64,000 nucleotides of DNA from Pedobacter zeaxanthinifaciens (GCF_003313335.1 NZ_QMHP01000007.1:62001-126000); one strand, 5' to 3'. Shown: positions 16,414 to 25,404, numbered from the stretch's first letter. The notes: generated from the sequence alone by a model not told the origin. Numbers and translations: made by a program.

Positions 16414-17031
16414 ATGTTTACACAGTTCAGGAACATCGACACCGCCTTTAGGCACATCAGGACTTTCAGCATCTTTCTGATCCTGGCCAATGTAGCTAGC
16501 ATGTGCTTCTGTATCTACAAGAGCTATGACATCGTGGACCGGGCACAGAATAGGATACATATCTTATATAACGGCAAGGTGCTGGAAGCGGTCGCATCGG
16601 ACAAAAAGAGCAATCTGGAAGTGGAGCTCCGCGACCATATCAAGACCTTCCACCAGTATTTCTTTACGCTGAGTCCCGATGACAAGGCGATACAGGCCAC
16701 CATGTCAAGGGCGCTCTATCTGGCCGATGAATCGGGCAAGAAACAATATGACAACCTTCGCGAATCTGGCTATTACAACAACCTCATTTCTGCCAATATT
16801 TCCCAGGAGATTAGTGTAGATAGCACCAGATTGGATATTGACCAGTACCCCTATGCCTTTACCTGCTACGCTACCCAAAGGCTGGTTCGCTCCAGCAGTA
16901 CCCTCGTGCGCAGGCTGGTCACCCAGGGCAGGGTGCGCGACATCAAGAGCCAAACGGACAACAATCCGCACGGTTTTCTGGTGCAGAACTGGGAGATACT
17001 CGTCAACCAGGATGAACCTTTAAAGCCTTGA
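16414..17031 (+). CDS. traK: Conjugal transfer protein TraK
   Basis: A 205-residue protein with one N-terminal membrane helix (FLILANVASMCFCIY, residues ~21-35) and a periplasmic-type domain, like the VirB8-like TraK of CTnDOT-type elements. It starts 18 bp after traJ and is followed 4 bp later by a TraL-like gene. It appears complete. Confidence 0.85.
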   Translation: MFTQFRNIDTAFRHIRTFSIFLILANVASMCFCIYKSYDIVDRAQNRIHILYNGKVLEAVASDKKSNLEVELRDHIKTFHQYFFTLSPDDKAIQATMSRALYLADESGKKQYDNLRESGYYNNLISANISQEISVDSTRLDIDQYPYAFTCYATQRLVRSSSTLVRRLVTQGRVRDIKSQTDNNPHGFLVQNWEILVNQDEPLKP

Positions 17032-17035
17032 CAAG

Positions 17036-17251
17036 ATGAAGCTATTTAAAAAGAAAAGGGAAGCGCTGTCCAGTGATGAGCTTGCCGGAAAGATTGCGGG
17101 AAAGATCATTTCGGTGCAGCAGCGTGTGGCCAGCTATCTCAACAGCAAGGCAGGACGGCTTTCGGGCAGGAAACTGCTTTATGGGCTGATGGCGTTTTGC
17201 CTGATATTCGGAGGTTACCTCTTGTACCTGCTCTATAGCGCCATCAGTTAA
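17036..17251 (+). CDS. traL: Small TraL-like membrane protein
   Basis: A 71-residue protein with a basic N-terminus and a single C-terminal membrane helix (LLYGLMAFCLIFGGYLLYLL, residues ~47-66). It occupies the traL position between traK and traM in Bacteroidota transfer operons. Naming rests mainly on position. Confidence 0.65.
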   Translation: MKLFKKKREALSSDELAGKIAGKIISVQQRVASYLNSKAGRLSGRKLLYGLMAFCLIFGGYLLYLLYSAIS

Positions 17252-17281
17252 CAGATTATTCACCATTTAATATTATATCGT

Positions 17282-18343
17282 ATGGAAAAAAAGAAAAGGG
17301 ACAAGCGGAAGCTACTTTTGGTACTGCCGCTACTTGTCATCCCCTTCCTTGCACTGGGCTTCTATGCCCTTGGCGGTGGAGGCGGAAATGCAGCTGCCAA
17401 CTCTGAAGGTTTAGGGGCTGGTATCAACACCTCTCTGCCCGATGCCAGCTTCAAGGGAAAAGAGGAGCCCAAGGATAAGATGGGCTTTTACAGGCAGGCC
17501 GAACGTGATAGTTCGGGCAATAAGGACGATAACGGCATCAAGGCCGTGGCCGACCGATTGGGCTTTGCAGGGCAGGAAGAAGACCCGCAGACCAGGGCCA
17601 TCAACGAAAAGCTGAAGGCGCTGAATGTGGAAATGACCAGGCCTGCACCGGTTGCGGGGTATGCGGGTGCCGCTAACGGCACAAGGCCACAGCCAGCATC
17701 CATGAAGGGCGATGTGGACAGGTTAGAGGCACTGATGAAGACCATGCAATCTGGCGGCAAGGGCGACGACCCCGAAATGGCCCAGCTCGCTTCGATGATG
17801 GACAAGATTATTGCCATACAGAACCCTAATCTGGTCCAGGAGCAGCTGAAACAGTTGCCCGTTGTGCCAGATAGTGCCTTTAGGGCCATACCAGCGGTCA
17901 TCGAGGGCAACCAGAAAGTGGCTCAGGGAGCGGTGGTCAAGCTGCGCTTAACGGATACCCTACGCATCAAGAATATATTGGTACCGAAAAACCAATTGCT
18001 GTTCGGTGCCTGTAACATCACCAACCAAAGGCTATTGCTCAATATCAGGCATATCCGATTGGGCAGCTCCATCATTCCCGTAGACCTATCGGTGTTCTCG
18101 CTGGATGGCCTGATTGGTATCGATGCGCCAGAGGCCGAGTTGGGCGAGGCTGCCGGAAACGGTGCTTCATCGGCATTACAGGGGATGCAGCTATTGACGA
18201 TGGAGCAGTCCCTAGGTGTACAGGCCGCAGGCGCGGGGATAGATGCGGCAAAGAACCTTTTGAGCAGAAAGGTCAAGCGCATCAGGGTCAAGTTGAAGGG
18301 CGGCCAGCAGGTACTGCTGCGCAATAACGAGCACAGGCCATGA
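17282..18343 (+). CDS. traM: Conjugal transfer protein TraM (VirB10-like)
   Basis: A 353-residue protein. It has a short basic N-terminus, a membrane helix (LLLVLPLLVIPFLALGFYAL, residues ~11-30), a low-complexity Gly/Pro/Lys linker, and a conserved C-terminal domain with 'ALNVEMTRP' and the 'VKLRLTDTLRI..' beta region. TraM proteins of conjugative transposons span the periplasm like VirB10. The stop overlaps the next ATG by 4 bp. The usual partner traN does not follow. Confidence 0.85.
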   Translation: MEKKKRDKRKLLLVLPLLVIPFLALGFYALGGGGGNAAANSEGLGAGINTSLPDASFKGKEEPKDKMGFYRQAERDSSGNKDDNGIKAVADRLGFAGQEEDPQTRAINEKLKALNVEMTRPAPVAGYAGAANGTRPQPASMKGDVDRLEALMKTMQSGGKGDDPEMAQLASMMDKIIAIQNPNLVQEQLKQLPVVPDSAFRAIPAVIEGNQKVAQGAVVKLRLTDTLRIKNILVPKNQLLFGACNITNQRLLLNIRHIRLGSSIIPVDLSVFSLDGLIGIDAPEAELGEAAGNGASSALQGMQLLTMEQSLGVQAAGAGIDAAKNLLSRKVKRIRVKLKGGQQVLLRNNEHRP

Positions 18344-20007
18344 CACCGATGATGGAAATGAGGCAGAACATTGCCCAACTGCTGGACGACCTTAGGGCGA
18401 TAGGACTGTACAGCGAGGAACTGGAAAAACGGATAGAAGATTTCTACGACGACCCGACGAGCTTTGACCAAGTGTCGGCTTCGAGGTACTTCGGTAGCGA
18501 AAAGGCCAACTTTGAGCTCTATCTGGGCTTTGAGCCCGATGGCCGCCTTTCATTGGACGGCTATGCCCTGCTGCTACCCGCACAGCATCCACTTCCCATT
18601 CACTTTGTGTACAACGGTGTCGACAGCAAGCTTTTGGAAGATGAGATAAGTATCATAGATTGGAGCAAGCATCCCGGGGGAAGGCTACGGAGCGATTACC
18701 AAATGTCCGATGAACTGACTGCAAGAATGGATTTGGTATTCAAGGACATCTACCGTTTTTCGGTACCGGACCCCAAAAGGCCCAACGAGGACCACCATCG
18801 GGCACAGGACATCACGGACTACCTAATGTACACCTACTTTAGGGATACCCCTTTGCAGGCCGCCATCATCGAGGGCAACCCCACTCGCATGGAACTGTTC
18901 TACAGGCAGGTGCCCTTTCCACCTTCGGTGCGAACGGGCGTGGTGGGTAAAGTGATGGGCAATATGTCCGAACTGGAGAAATTAAGCGCCTTGGCGCATT
19001 CCGATAACATTAAAGATAAACAGACCATGAATTTGAACAACCGAGACGATCTCAGAGATGAGATGAGAATGTTGGGCTTCAGCGAAAAGCTGATAGCCCA
19101 GATGGAAGAAAACATGAAAAAGGACGTGCCACTCTTCAAACTGCACGAGACCATTAACGGCACCAGGGGACGTGTTGACCTGAGCCTGGAGTTCAAGCAG
19201 TCGGGACAGTCCGACTTCTATTATTTCAACCGCTACGAGGCTACCCTGAACAAGGGCAAGGCACTGGAAGAGGGACAGCAGTACTTTGTCATTACCCCGC
19301 CAAGGGACGGCAAGCCACAGTTCAAACCTGTTGGCAACGTGGTCGAGGCCATCGAACTGTTCAAGGCGCAGAAGGGCGACAGTGCCCTGTCCGTTGGCAA
19401 AAAGTTCGAAGACAGCCAGCAGCTGGCACTGATGGAGGGCGGCAAGGTCAACTATGTGGCCAAGGATTTCCAGTCGACCTACTATTCGCAGAACCTGCCA
19501 CAGACTTTTTGGGTCGACCACGGCAAGGGCTTTACCGCCGAACAGGCCGCAAACCTGGTGCAGGGCCGTACCGTCTACCGTGACGACCTGTTGAGCAGGG
19601 ACGGCGTACCCTATAAGGCATGGATGCAGCTCGATACCGACAAGGCGAGGGACAAACACAACAACCTTGGCTTCAAACAGTTCAACGACCCGTCCTATGG
19701 CTTCGACCTTTCCAAGGTGTTGGACAGTTTCAAGATCAAGGACATCGAAGACCCTGCCAAGCGCGAAAAACTGGAAACCTCATTGCGCAACGGCAACCGC
19801 CCGATGGTCACTGCCGTTAAGGACGGAAAGGAAATCAAACTCTTTGTGGAAGCGGCGGTACGCTATGGCAAGCTGAACTTTTATGATCTGGACGGCAAGC
19901 CCGAAAAGAGGGAGGCACTGATGAAGGAGACCGCCCTTTCGCAGAGTATGTCGCAAAGCAGGTCTAACGAGCAAAGGCAACAACAGAGCCAGGGGATGCG
20001 AATCTAG
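18340..20007 (+). CDS. DUF3945-type conjugative-element protein
   Basis: A 555-residue soluble protein of a type common in Bacteroidota conjugative elements. The N-terminal ~190 residues are acidic with many aromatics. The middle (~residues 225-360) includes 'LHETINGTRGRVDLSLEF' and an 'RYEATL' core like the DUF3945/DUF4099 family. A Gln/Ser-rich tail follows. Exact role unknown; these proteins are conserved in the elements and may be DNA- or replication-associated. It overlaps traM by 4 bp, an unusual junction because traN-traO normally come next; traN, traO and later genes are absent. Confidence 0.65.
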   Translation: MTPMMEMRQNIAQLLDDLRAIGLYSEELEKRIEDFYDDPTSFDQVSASRYFGSEKANFELYLGFEPDGRLSLDGYALLLPAQHPLPIHFVYNGVDSKLLEDEISIIDWSKHPGGRLRSDYQMSDELTARMDLVFKDIYRFSVPDPKRPNEDHHRAQDITDYLMYTYFRDTPLQAAIIEGNPTRMELFYRQVPFPPSVRTGVVGKVMGNMSELEKLSALAHSDNIKDKQTMNLNNRDDLRDEMRMLGFSEKLIAQMEENMKKDVPLFKLHETINGTRGRVDLSLEFKQSGQSDFYYFNRYEATLNKGKALEEGQQYFVITPPRDGKPQFKPVGNVVEAIELFKAQKGDSALSVGKKFEDSQQLALMEGGKVNYVAKDFQSTYYSQNLPQTFWVDHGKGFTAEQAANLVQGRTVYRDDLLSRDGVPYKAWMQLDTDKARDKHNNLGFKQFNDPSYGFDLSKVLDSFKIKDIEDPAKREKLETSLRNGNRPMVTAVKDGKEIKLFVEAAVRYGKLNFYDLDGKPEKREALMKETALSQSMSQSRSNEQRQQQSQGMRI

Positions 20008-20125
20008 TGGTAATCGCCATTTATTTCACAAACAGAACTAATTCTATAAATAAACTATAATTTAGCTATATCGGAAAACTGTCTAATGGCAGTTTCCATA
20101 ACATTAAAACTAATTTTAAATCAAT

Positions 20126-20302
20126 ATGGAAAAATTCGCAAAGGTAAAGGAACTGGTGGCCTCGATCGAAGAGGACGTAACCAAGTTCTACGAAAGGCAC
20201 AACAGTGCTGCTGGTACGAGAGTAAGAAACAGTATGCAGCAATTGAAAGTGCTTGCTACGGACATACGCAAGGAAATCACCGAGCGCAAGAATGCAAAAT
20301 AA
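20126..20302 (+). CDS. Histone H1-like DNA-binding protein
   Basis: A 58-residue Lys/Arg-rich protein of the Bacteroidota histone-H1-like family: 'MEKFAKVKELV' opening, 'NSAAGTRVRNSMQQLK' core and a basic C-terminus. Such proteins coat DNA and act as nucleoid-associated proteins. ATG 20126; a strong terminator follows at 20319-20361. Carriage on a mobile element suggests a stealth or xenogeneic-silencing role, which is inference. Confidence 0.85.
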   Translation: MEKFAKVKELVASIEEDVTKFYERHNSAAGTRVRNSMQQLKVLATDIRKEITERKNAK

Positions 20303-20318
20303 CAGCACATACTGTTTT

Positions 20319-20361
20319 GGGAGAAAGGCCGTGCCAATTTTGGTACGGCCTTTCCGTTTTT
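20319..20361 (+). terminator. Terminator after histone H1-like gene
   Basis: Stem GGAGAAAGGCCGTGCC / GGTACGGCCTTTCC (mismatches only in the middle) with AATTTT loop and trailing T-run. Confidence 0.88.
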
Positions 20362-20447
20362 ATTAGGATTAACCTTAATTTTACGACCTTGTAAGCCTCT
20401 TCCATTATCCATGACATTTTTTTTATGTTAATATTTGAGGCCATTTT

Positions 20448-21623
20448 TTAAAGGTACGGATGGACAGTATGAATTTCAAAACAATCCTCTGAAATAGTCA
20501 ACGCAATATTTTTAAACCATTTCGAAGAAGGAAATGTCCTGACCTGCCTGCATTCGAAATTGCTAATCTGTTCTATGACCCCATATCTAATAAGGAAGAC
20601 TTTATCAAAGAACTCAACAACCGTCCCCATTTGGACTACGTGGCCAGATAATGGAAAACCCAGGTCATCTAAGTCAAATGAAATGCCTCTGAAAGGTTTG
20701 AATTCACTTAACGTTTCCCTGTCACTTAAGTCATCCTTAAAGCGACTAAATAATACATTGCCCTTTCGTGTAATCGCAAATGAGTTGCCGAGCGAGTTAA
20801 ATGTATAAATCACATCATCTTTTGGCGCGGCATGTTCAATGGTTTTCGTAAGAGAACGCTTTTCTGAACCGATCTCTGTAATTTTCATATTTCTATTACT
20901 GCCATCATCCACTGAAAAATTAATCCCTATGGTTTCCTTTTGTTCCTCGACCTTGTTAACAAAAAAACTGGCATCGGTCGAAGACTTGTAGTTCACAAAA
21001 TTATATTGTGCCCAACCAGTACGCAGAGATGATTCATCAATCGGATCCTTATTAACGTTAGTACGATCCTCCCTAGAAACTATTGCTCCCAAAAAAAGTC
21101 CATCTCTGGCACTTACCAAGATGTTGCCAATACGTGGGTTTAAACCAATGGTTTTACTATCAAAGACTCTATTGAAGCCTTTTGAAGCAAGTGAAACACG
21201 ATCGTCATTAAAGCCTAGCTGACATTCGAACAGACCATCACGATTTCCTAAGTATGCCCTTTCACCATATAGAACGAAATCCAGTGCCCCTTTTTCAGGC
21301 AATTCGCAGATTACTTTAAAGTCTTCAACATCAAGTTGAATTTCGCAAACCTTGTTAGACATACGATGCCAAAAGTTATCAAAAAATGTACGATAAGACT
21401 CGTCGTAATCAAATGTGCTTTTATTATGTAGGCTGTCGTTTTTAAACAGCAACTTTATCAATAATTCGTTTTCAGCAAGGGTATTGGTATAAAGGTACTT
21501 GTCAAAGAGTTTTTGATGGGAAATTGCTCGAAGTGTGTTATCCTTATTAAGAATAAAAAGTTGTCCCATGTAAAAGAAAGCATCTGTTACGGAACTGGCT
21601 AATCTGATAGTTATAGGTCTCAA
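20448..21623 (-). CDS. Unknown 391-aa protein, beta-propeller-like
   Basis: A 391-residue soluble protein of unknown function. It is rich in beta-strand-like repeats of hydrophobic and Gly/Asp turns (for example 'VLYGERAYLGNRDGLFEC', 'LVSARDGLFLGAI', 'FAITRKGNVLFS'), resembling a propeller fold that reads out values or ligands. No catalytic motif, signal peptide or membrane segment is seen. Translation would start at TTG 21623, which overlaps the upstream gene's stop by 4 bp (TTGA), so it is coupled to it; an internal ATG is possible. The pair lies reversed between the tra remnants and the accessory genes, a typical cargo position. Confidence 0.6.
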   Translation of the reverse strand: MRPITIRLASSVTDAFFYMGQLFILNKDNTLRAISHQKLFDKYLYTNTLAENELLIKLLFKNDSLHNKSTFDYDESYRTFFDNFWHRMSNKVCEIQLDVEDFKVICELPEKGALDFVLYGERAYLGNRDGLFECQLGFNDDRVSLASKGFNRVFDSKTIGLNPRIGNILVSARDGLFLGAIVSREDRTNVNKDPIDESSLRTGWAQYNFVNYKSSTDASFFVNKVEEQKETIGINFSVDDGSNRNMKITEIGSEKRSLTKTIEHAAPKDDVIYTFNSLGNSFAITRKGNVLFSRFKDDLSDRETLSEFKPFRGISFDLDDLGFPLSGHVVQMGTVVEFFDKVFLIRYGVIEQISNFECRQVRTFPSSKWFKNIALTISEDCFEIHTVHPYL

Positions 21624-22048
21624 TATTTCCCCCTTTCTATTCTACTCCTTGTAAGGTCGGTTATATACTCCGCCTTAACCATTAAGTCCAAAAGTTCCTC
21701 ACTTGGCGTATCATGTTTGGTAATACACCTTACTGGGTATCCATGCCAAGCGTCGCTACAATTTGAAGTTACAGGGAATTTAGCAACTTTTTGGCCATCC
21801 TGTCCCAGCATGACTTTGCCGTTGTCTATAATTGAGAAATAGCAATTGTTCTCATTACAGTACAGATGTTCTTCATGTGATTCTGCGTGAATAAATACCG
21901 AAAATTCTGCGTTCTCCTTAATGCACCAATTTGTACCCTCCGAATTTCGAGAGTTTACACCATGTTTTGGATTAGGCTTGTAGTAATAACTGTTTTTTGG
22001 GGAGGGCCCATATCTGCCGTCAGAATGTCTAATATTGGCTTGTATCAT
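21620..22048 (-). CDS. Unknown 142-aa protein, first gene of a two-gene cassette
   Basis: A 142-residue cytosolic protein rich in Cys/His (C42, C64, C69 in 'YCNENNCYF', C96 and C108 flanking 'SDAWHGYPV'). Its C-terminal helix is 'LDLMVKAEYITDLTRSRI'. It matches no family I can name. The conserved-looking Trp-His-Gly-Tyr-Pro segment suggests a real folded domain. It overlaps its partner by 4 bp. The pair is isolated on both sides by non-coding DNA and opposite to the surrounding element genes, so it is probably a self-contained cargo module (defence, toxin-antitoxin or regulator). Function unknown. Confidence 0.6.
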   Translation of the reverse strand: MIQANIRHSDGRYGPSPKNSYYYKPNPKHGVNSRNSEGTNWCIKENAEFSVFIHAESHEEHLYCNENNCYFSIIDNGKVMLGQDGQKVAKFPVTSNCSDAWHGYPVRCITKHDTPSEELLDLMVKAEYITDLTRSRIERGKY

Positions 22049-22596
22049 TGGTTAAGAGTCATTTAATTATTGAAGATATCTGTTTTTTCCGAAAGAACAA
22101 ATAGGCTTTCCTAATCATATCGACTTGTTGCTATGTTTTAACCAAAGTTCCAAGCGAAAAGACATCTGCAAACGAACCTAAATAATACATCTACAGCTAG
22201 TTTTTGGCAAAACTTCTACTACCTCTGTTAGAAATACCCTCGGTCTTTTTGGTAGCAAATTTCTCAACAATCCACGATACCTAGTCAAGGCCAAGCCCCA
22301 AGGGGTTTGCTGAAAAAAAAATCTTCCCTGCTCGCTGCGCTCCCGAGGTATTTTTTTTCGCAAAGCCTTGCCTGTATCGTGGATTGGTTTAGGTGCGGTT
22401 GCCTATCAAAAAGACAGGAGGCTCCTGCCGACTGCCTTTATACTTAAAAGCGATAGCAGGATGAAAACGAGAAACGGCAGAAGCCCACCCACAGCACCCA
22501 CCGCCCGAGCGGTCAGACCGCAGGGCATAGCGAGAACCGCCCTATTTGGGCAGATAGTGGAAATATTTATTGAACATAAACTAAAAATTAGACATC
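22049..22596. other. Non-coding region with long inverted repeat
   Basis: A gap of about 550 bp with no credible gene. It contains a long inverted repeat: CAATCCACGATAC (22268-22280) plus CAAGGC (22286-22291) pair with GCCTTG plus GTATCGTGGATTG (22365-22386). The loop of ~75 bases has its own palindrome CCCCAAGGGG and long A/T runs. The adjoining GC-rich stretch after 22386 leads to the start of the 22597 gene. It may be a promoter, a plasmid-like origin or a transcript end. Confidence 0.55.
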
Positions 22597-23166
22597 ATGA
22601 AAACAATCGTAATCGGAAGCAAAGGAGTAGAAAACGCTACAGCACAGCACAAGGCAACAGATAAAAAGGCAATCCGTCCGGCAGTACCGGCAAGGGACAG
22701 CATTACGGGGCAGGTTATCGAAGAGCCGAAAGCCGAAGCCCCAAAACCGCAGGCGGAGAAGACCGAGCAGCCAAGGGAAACTGCAAAGCAGAACGCAGCG
22801 GCCCAAGCCCCAAAGGTAGAGCCGACCAAGACAGAGATTAAGGCACAGTTGAAAGAGGAAAAAGCACCGCTCAACCTTGACAGCACGATTAAATTAATCG
22901 AGACCCTACATCGCCGCAAAATCCAAAGGGATAAGCTATTGGATACCATCGGCACGTTGGAAGCCTTCGAGGTGGCACAGTTGGACGATGCCGAGGAGAC
23001 CGACAGCAACCACTTTCAAGGTTGCATACTGACCATTGAGGACGACAAGGGCAAGGAGTTCAGCACCAAGAACCCTTTTATCATCAATGCCGTTGCCAAA
23101 TACGTGAACACGCTCTGCGTGGACAAATTGGCTGAAATCGAGGGCGAAATCATTATCCCCAACTAA
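22597..23166 (+). CDS. Conserved conjugative-element protein, Ala/Pro/Lys-rich
   Basis: A 189-residue protein. Residues ~15-95 are a disordered Pro/Ala/Lys/Glu segment (PKAEAPKPQAEKTEQPRE). The C-terminal ~95 residues are folded: a helical 'LDSTIKLIETLHRRKIQRDKLLD' stretch, then an acidic segment. It heads the accessory cluster 22597-25339, which is common in Bacteroidota elements. Function unknown. Confidence 0.6.
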   Translation: MKTIVIGSKGVENATAQHKATDKKAIRPAVPARDSITGQVIEEPKAEAPKPQAEKTEQPRETAKQNAAAQAPKVEPTKTEIKAQLKEEKAPLNLDSTIKLIETLHRRKIQRDKLLDTIGTLEAFEVAQLDDAEETDSNHFQGCILTIEDDKGKEFSTKNPFIINAVAKYVNTLCVDKLAEIEGEIIIPN

Positions 23167-23225
23167 AACACAATGCCCCTGTGCCCGAGCACGGGGGCGT
23201 TCTTTGTTCCACTAATCCTAATATC

Positions 23226-23360
23226 ATGGAAGAAGCATTTATCGAACACCTTGACCAGCTCTATTGGCAGGGCTACGGGGAAACGCTCAAAGAGGGCGAC
23301 CAGCAAACCTATTATACACAGTTCATCGAATTTTCAACTAACCATGAATTACCCATATGA
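23226..23360 (+). CDS. Small acidic element protein
   Basis: 44 residues starting MEEAFIEHLDQLYWQGYGE, helical and acidic. It lies in the accessory cluster between the 22597 gene and the 23404 gene. ATG 23226, TGA 23358-23360. No family recognised; kept because start, stop and spacing fit the cluster. Confidence 0.5.
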   Translation: MEEAFIEHLDQLYWQGYGETLKEGDQQTYYTQFIEFSTNHELPI

Positions 23361-23403
23361 ACCGTCAGCTCCATCTGACAATTAAAAACAAGATGATAAA
23401 CAG

Positions 23404-23613
23404 ATGAAATATGAAACCGTTTTTATCATGGTACGTGTGGCAGTCCACGCAGACCATAGCCAGTTATCGGACATCGTTAACGAGCTGGAAACGCAGTCTA
23501 AATTGACCCTAACCGATACGGCAAACATCAACGTGCTTGAAACCGAGATTTTGCTCTCTAGGGTTCGCAACGTGAAGAACATCCACCACACCCCAAAGCA
23601 CGAACCCTTATGA
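23404..23613 (+). CDS. Small conserved element protein
   Basis: 69 residues (MKYETVFIMVRVAVHAD start) with a ferredoxin-like beta-alpha-beta look. Its TGA overlaps the ATG of the following J-domain gene. Function unknown. Confidence 0.6.
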   Translation: MKYETVFIMVRVAVHADHSQLSDIVNELETQSKLTLTDTANINVLETEILLSRVRNVKNIHHTPKHEPL

Positions 23614-24089
23614 AGTGGTTCGGGGAGTGCGCCACACTTGACCAGGTCAAGACACTATATAAACAGCTGGCAAAGCAGTACCACCCCGATGTTGGTGGAG
23701 ATACCGCCACCATGCAGGAGGTGAACAGGGAATTCGCCTATATCAGCGCCCATTTTATCAAGGGGGCAAACCTATCGGAAGAGGAAACGGAGAAAGAAAT
23801 CCTTTCTTCGGAAGCCTACCGTAAAGCGATTGGAGCCATTGCCCACCTTGGGGGCATCACCATCGAGCTTGTAGGCTGGTGGATTTGGGTAACGGGCGAT
23901 ACCTATGCCCACAGAAAGGCACTAAGGGAAGCGGGCTTGATGTTCGCCCCGAAAAAACTCGCTTGGTATTTCCGTACAGCGGAATACAAGGTCTCAAAGG
24001 GCGGTAAAAAATCATTGGACGAGATACGTGCGAAATATGGTAGCGAGGTGCTGCATGGCTCGAAGCCAAAAAACAGTTATATCCATTGA
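23610..24089 (+). CDS. J-domain (DnaJ-like) protein
   Basis: 159 residues. The N-terminal J-domain core reads 'LYKQLAKQYHPDVGGDTATMQEVNREF', with the HPD motif at residues 25-27. The remainder is a non-DnaJ helical segment with a hydrophobic stretch (ELVGWWIWV, residues ~87-95). J-domains stimulate DnaK-type chaperones. It overlaps the preceding gene's stop. The role in the element is unknown. Confidence 0.75.
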   Translation: MKWFGECATLDQVKTLYKQLAKQYHPDVGGDTATMQEVNREFAYISAHFIKGANLSEEETEKEILSSEAYRKAIGAIAHLGGITIELVGWWIWVTGDTYAHRKALREAGLMFAPKKLAWYFRTAEYKVSKGGKKSLDEIRAKYGSEVLHGSKPKNSYIH

Positions 24090-24129
24090 CCTAAAGCGGA
24101 GGCGCAACCGTCCAAAGGGCGCATCTTTT

Positions 24130-24915
24130 ATGAAACACGATTTTCAGCAGCGCAGGGAAAGGCGTATAGCCAACGCCAAAAGGTTGGCTAAAAAAAACGA
24201 AAGTGAGGCGGAAACGCTCTATAACTCCGCAAGGGAAATGGCAAGCTTTATACCGATGGGGCAGCCCATTCTGGTCGGACACCACTCCGAGAAAGCCGAC
24301 CGCAGGTACAGGGATAAGATACACAACAAATTCGGCAAGTCCTTTGAAAAGATGGACAGGGCGGCATACTATGAAAGCAAGGCAGAAAGCATAGCCAACA
24401 ACGATGCCATATCCTCTGACGACCCGAATGCCCTAGAAAAATTGGAGGAAAAACTAAAGTCGCTACAGGATGAACAGGAGTTCATGAAATCCGCTAACAG
24501 ATACATCAAGAAAAAGGATAAAGATGGTTTCCTAAAGATTGCGAACGCAACGGAAAAACTATGGGAGGAACTGACCACCCCCAACGTGATGGGCTATATC
24601 GGCTTTGCATCCTACAGCCTTAGCAACAATAATGCAAACATCAGACAGGTGCAGAACCGTATCGCACAATTGAAAAACCATGCGGAAAGACAACAGATTG
24701 ATAAGACCATTAACGGCATTAGCATTTTGGAGAACACGGAGGCCAACCGTTTGCAAATCATCTTTGAGGGCAAGCCATCGGAAGAAACAAGGAAACGGCT
24801 AAAAGCCCGAGGCTTCAGATGGTCGCCATCAGAGGGCGCATGGCAGCGGCACATCAGCAATGATGCCTATCATAGTGCCATGGCAATCGCTGAAAGTACC
24901 GACAATGAAAATTAA
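24130..24915 (+). CDS. DUF3560-type protein
   Basis: A 261-residue protein. The frame is open from 24028, but ATG 24130 is chosen because the upstream part overlaps the J-domain gene and has no known content. It contains 'GQPILVGHHSEKADRRYRDK' (~residues 40-59), characteristic of DUF3560 proteins on plasmids and conjugative elements, and a C-terminal basic segment 'LKARGFRWSPSEGAWQR'. Function unknown. It overlaps the next gene by 11 bp. Confidence 0.75.
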   Translation: MKHDFQQRRERRIANAKRLAKKNESEAETLYNSAREMASFIPMGQPILVGHHSEKADRRYRDKIHNKFGKSFEKMDRAAYYESKAESIANNDAISSDDPNALEKLEEKLKSLQDEQEFMKSANRYIKKKDKDGFLKIANATEKLWEELTTPNVMGYIGFASYSLSNNNANIRQVQNRIAQLKNHAERQQIDKTINGISILENTEANRLQIIFEGKPSEETRKRLKARGFRWSPSEGAWQRHISNDAYHSAMAIAESTDNEN

Positions 24916-25339
24916 ACCGATTATTAAACCAAAGGCGGGCTTCACAGCCCGCCCAAAACCTAAAGATATGAAAGCATTAGCGCAATTTGACAACAGGGAC
25001 AAGCTAAGGTTGTTGCACGACCTTTTTCCCGAGGAAATAACGGCACTGCTCGACCACCTTTTGGCAGTCTGTTCGGATTTCAAGGAGAACAGGGAAGTTT
25101 ATGCCAAGGAGTGGAACAACGACTTTATGCCCTTTGATTATTGGATGAACCTTTCCGAGGAGGCAGAGGCAATACTCAAGAAATACAGGACGGATATGGT
25201 AAGGAGCAGTCGGGTATTTTCCGACCAGTTAAGTTTTACCTATGCGGTGATATTCGTAAATGACCGCATCGTAAAGTATGCCGAAAGCCATAGTGATAAT
25301 GAAAAATTCACACAGGCAGTAGCACTACTGTTCGAATAA
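24905..25339 (+). CDS. Conserved element protein, helical
   Basis: A 144-residue protein beginning MKIKPIIKPKAG (ATG 24905; longer starts overlap the DUF3560 gene). It is mostly helical, with 'LFPEEITALLDHLLAVCSDF' in the centre. It ends before a strong terminator at 25360-25404, so it closes the accessory operon. Function unknown. Confidence 0.6.
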   Translation: MKIKPIIKPKAGFTARPKPKDMKALAQFDNRDKLRLLHDLFPEEITALLDHLLAVCSDFKENREVYAKEWNNDFMPFDYWMNLSEEAEAILKKYRTDMVRSSRVFSDQLSFTYAVIFVNDRIVKYAESHSDNEKFTQAVALLFE

Positions 25340-25359
25340 AGTAAAACGGACATCTTTAA

Positions 25360-25404
25360 GACCTCATTTTCCCGCTTTGGTGGTGAAAATGAGGTCATTT
25401 TTTG
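25360..25404 (+). terminator. Terminator closing accessory operon
   Basis: Stem GACCTCATTTTC / GAAAATGAGGTC with a 12-base loop and T-run. Confidence 0.85.

Noticed and set aside
18982-19659. 225-aa minus frame inside the DUF3945-type gene
   Set aside because: Antisense shadow in GC-rich DNA.
20086-20394. 102-aa plus frame overlapping the histone H1-like gene
   Set aside because: Different frame; the 58-aa H1-like protein in the other frame is a clear family match.
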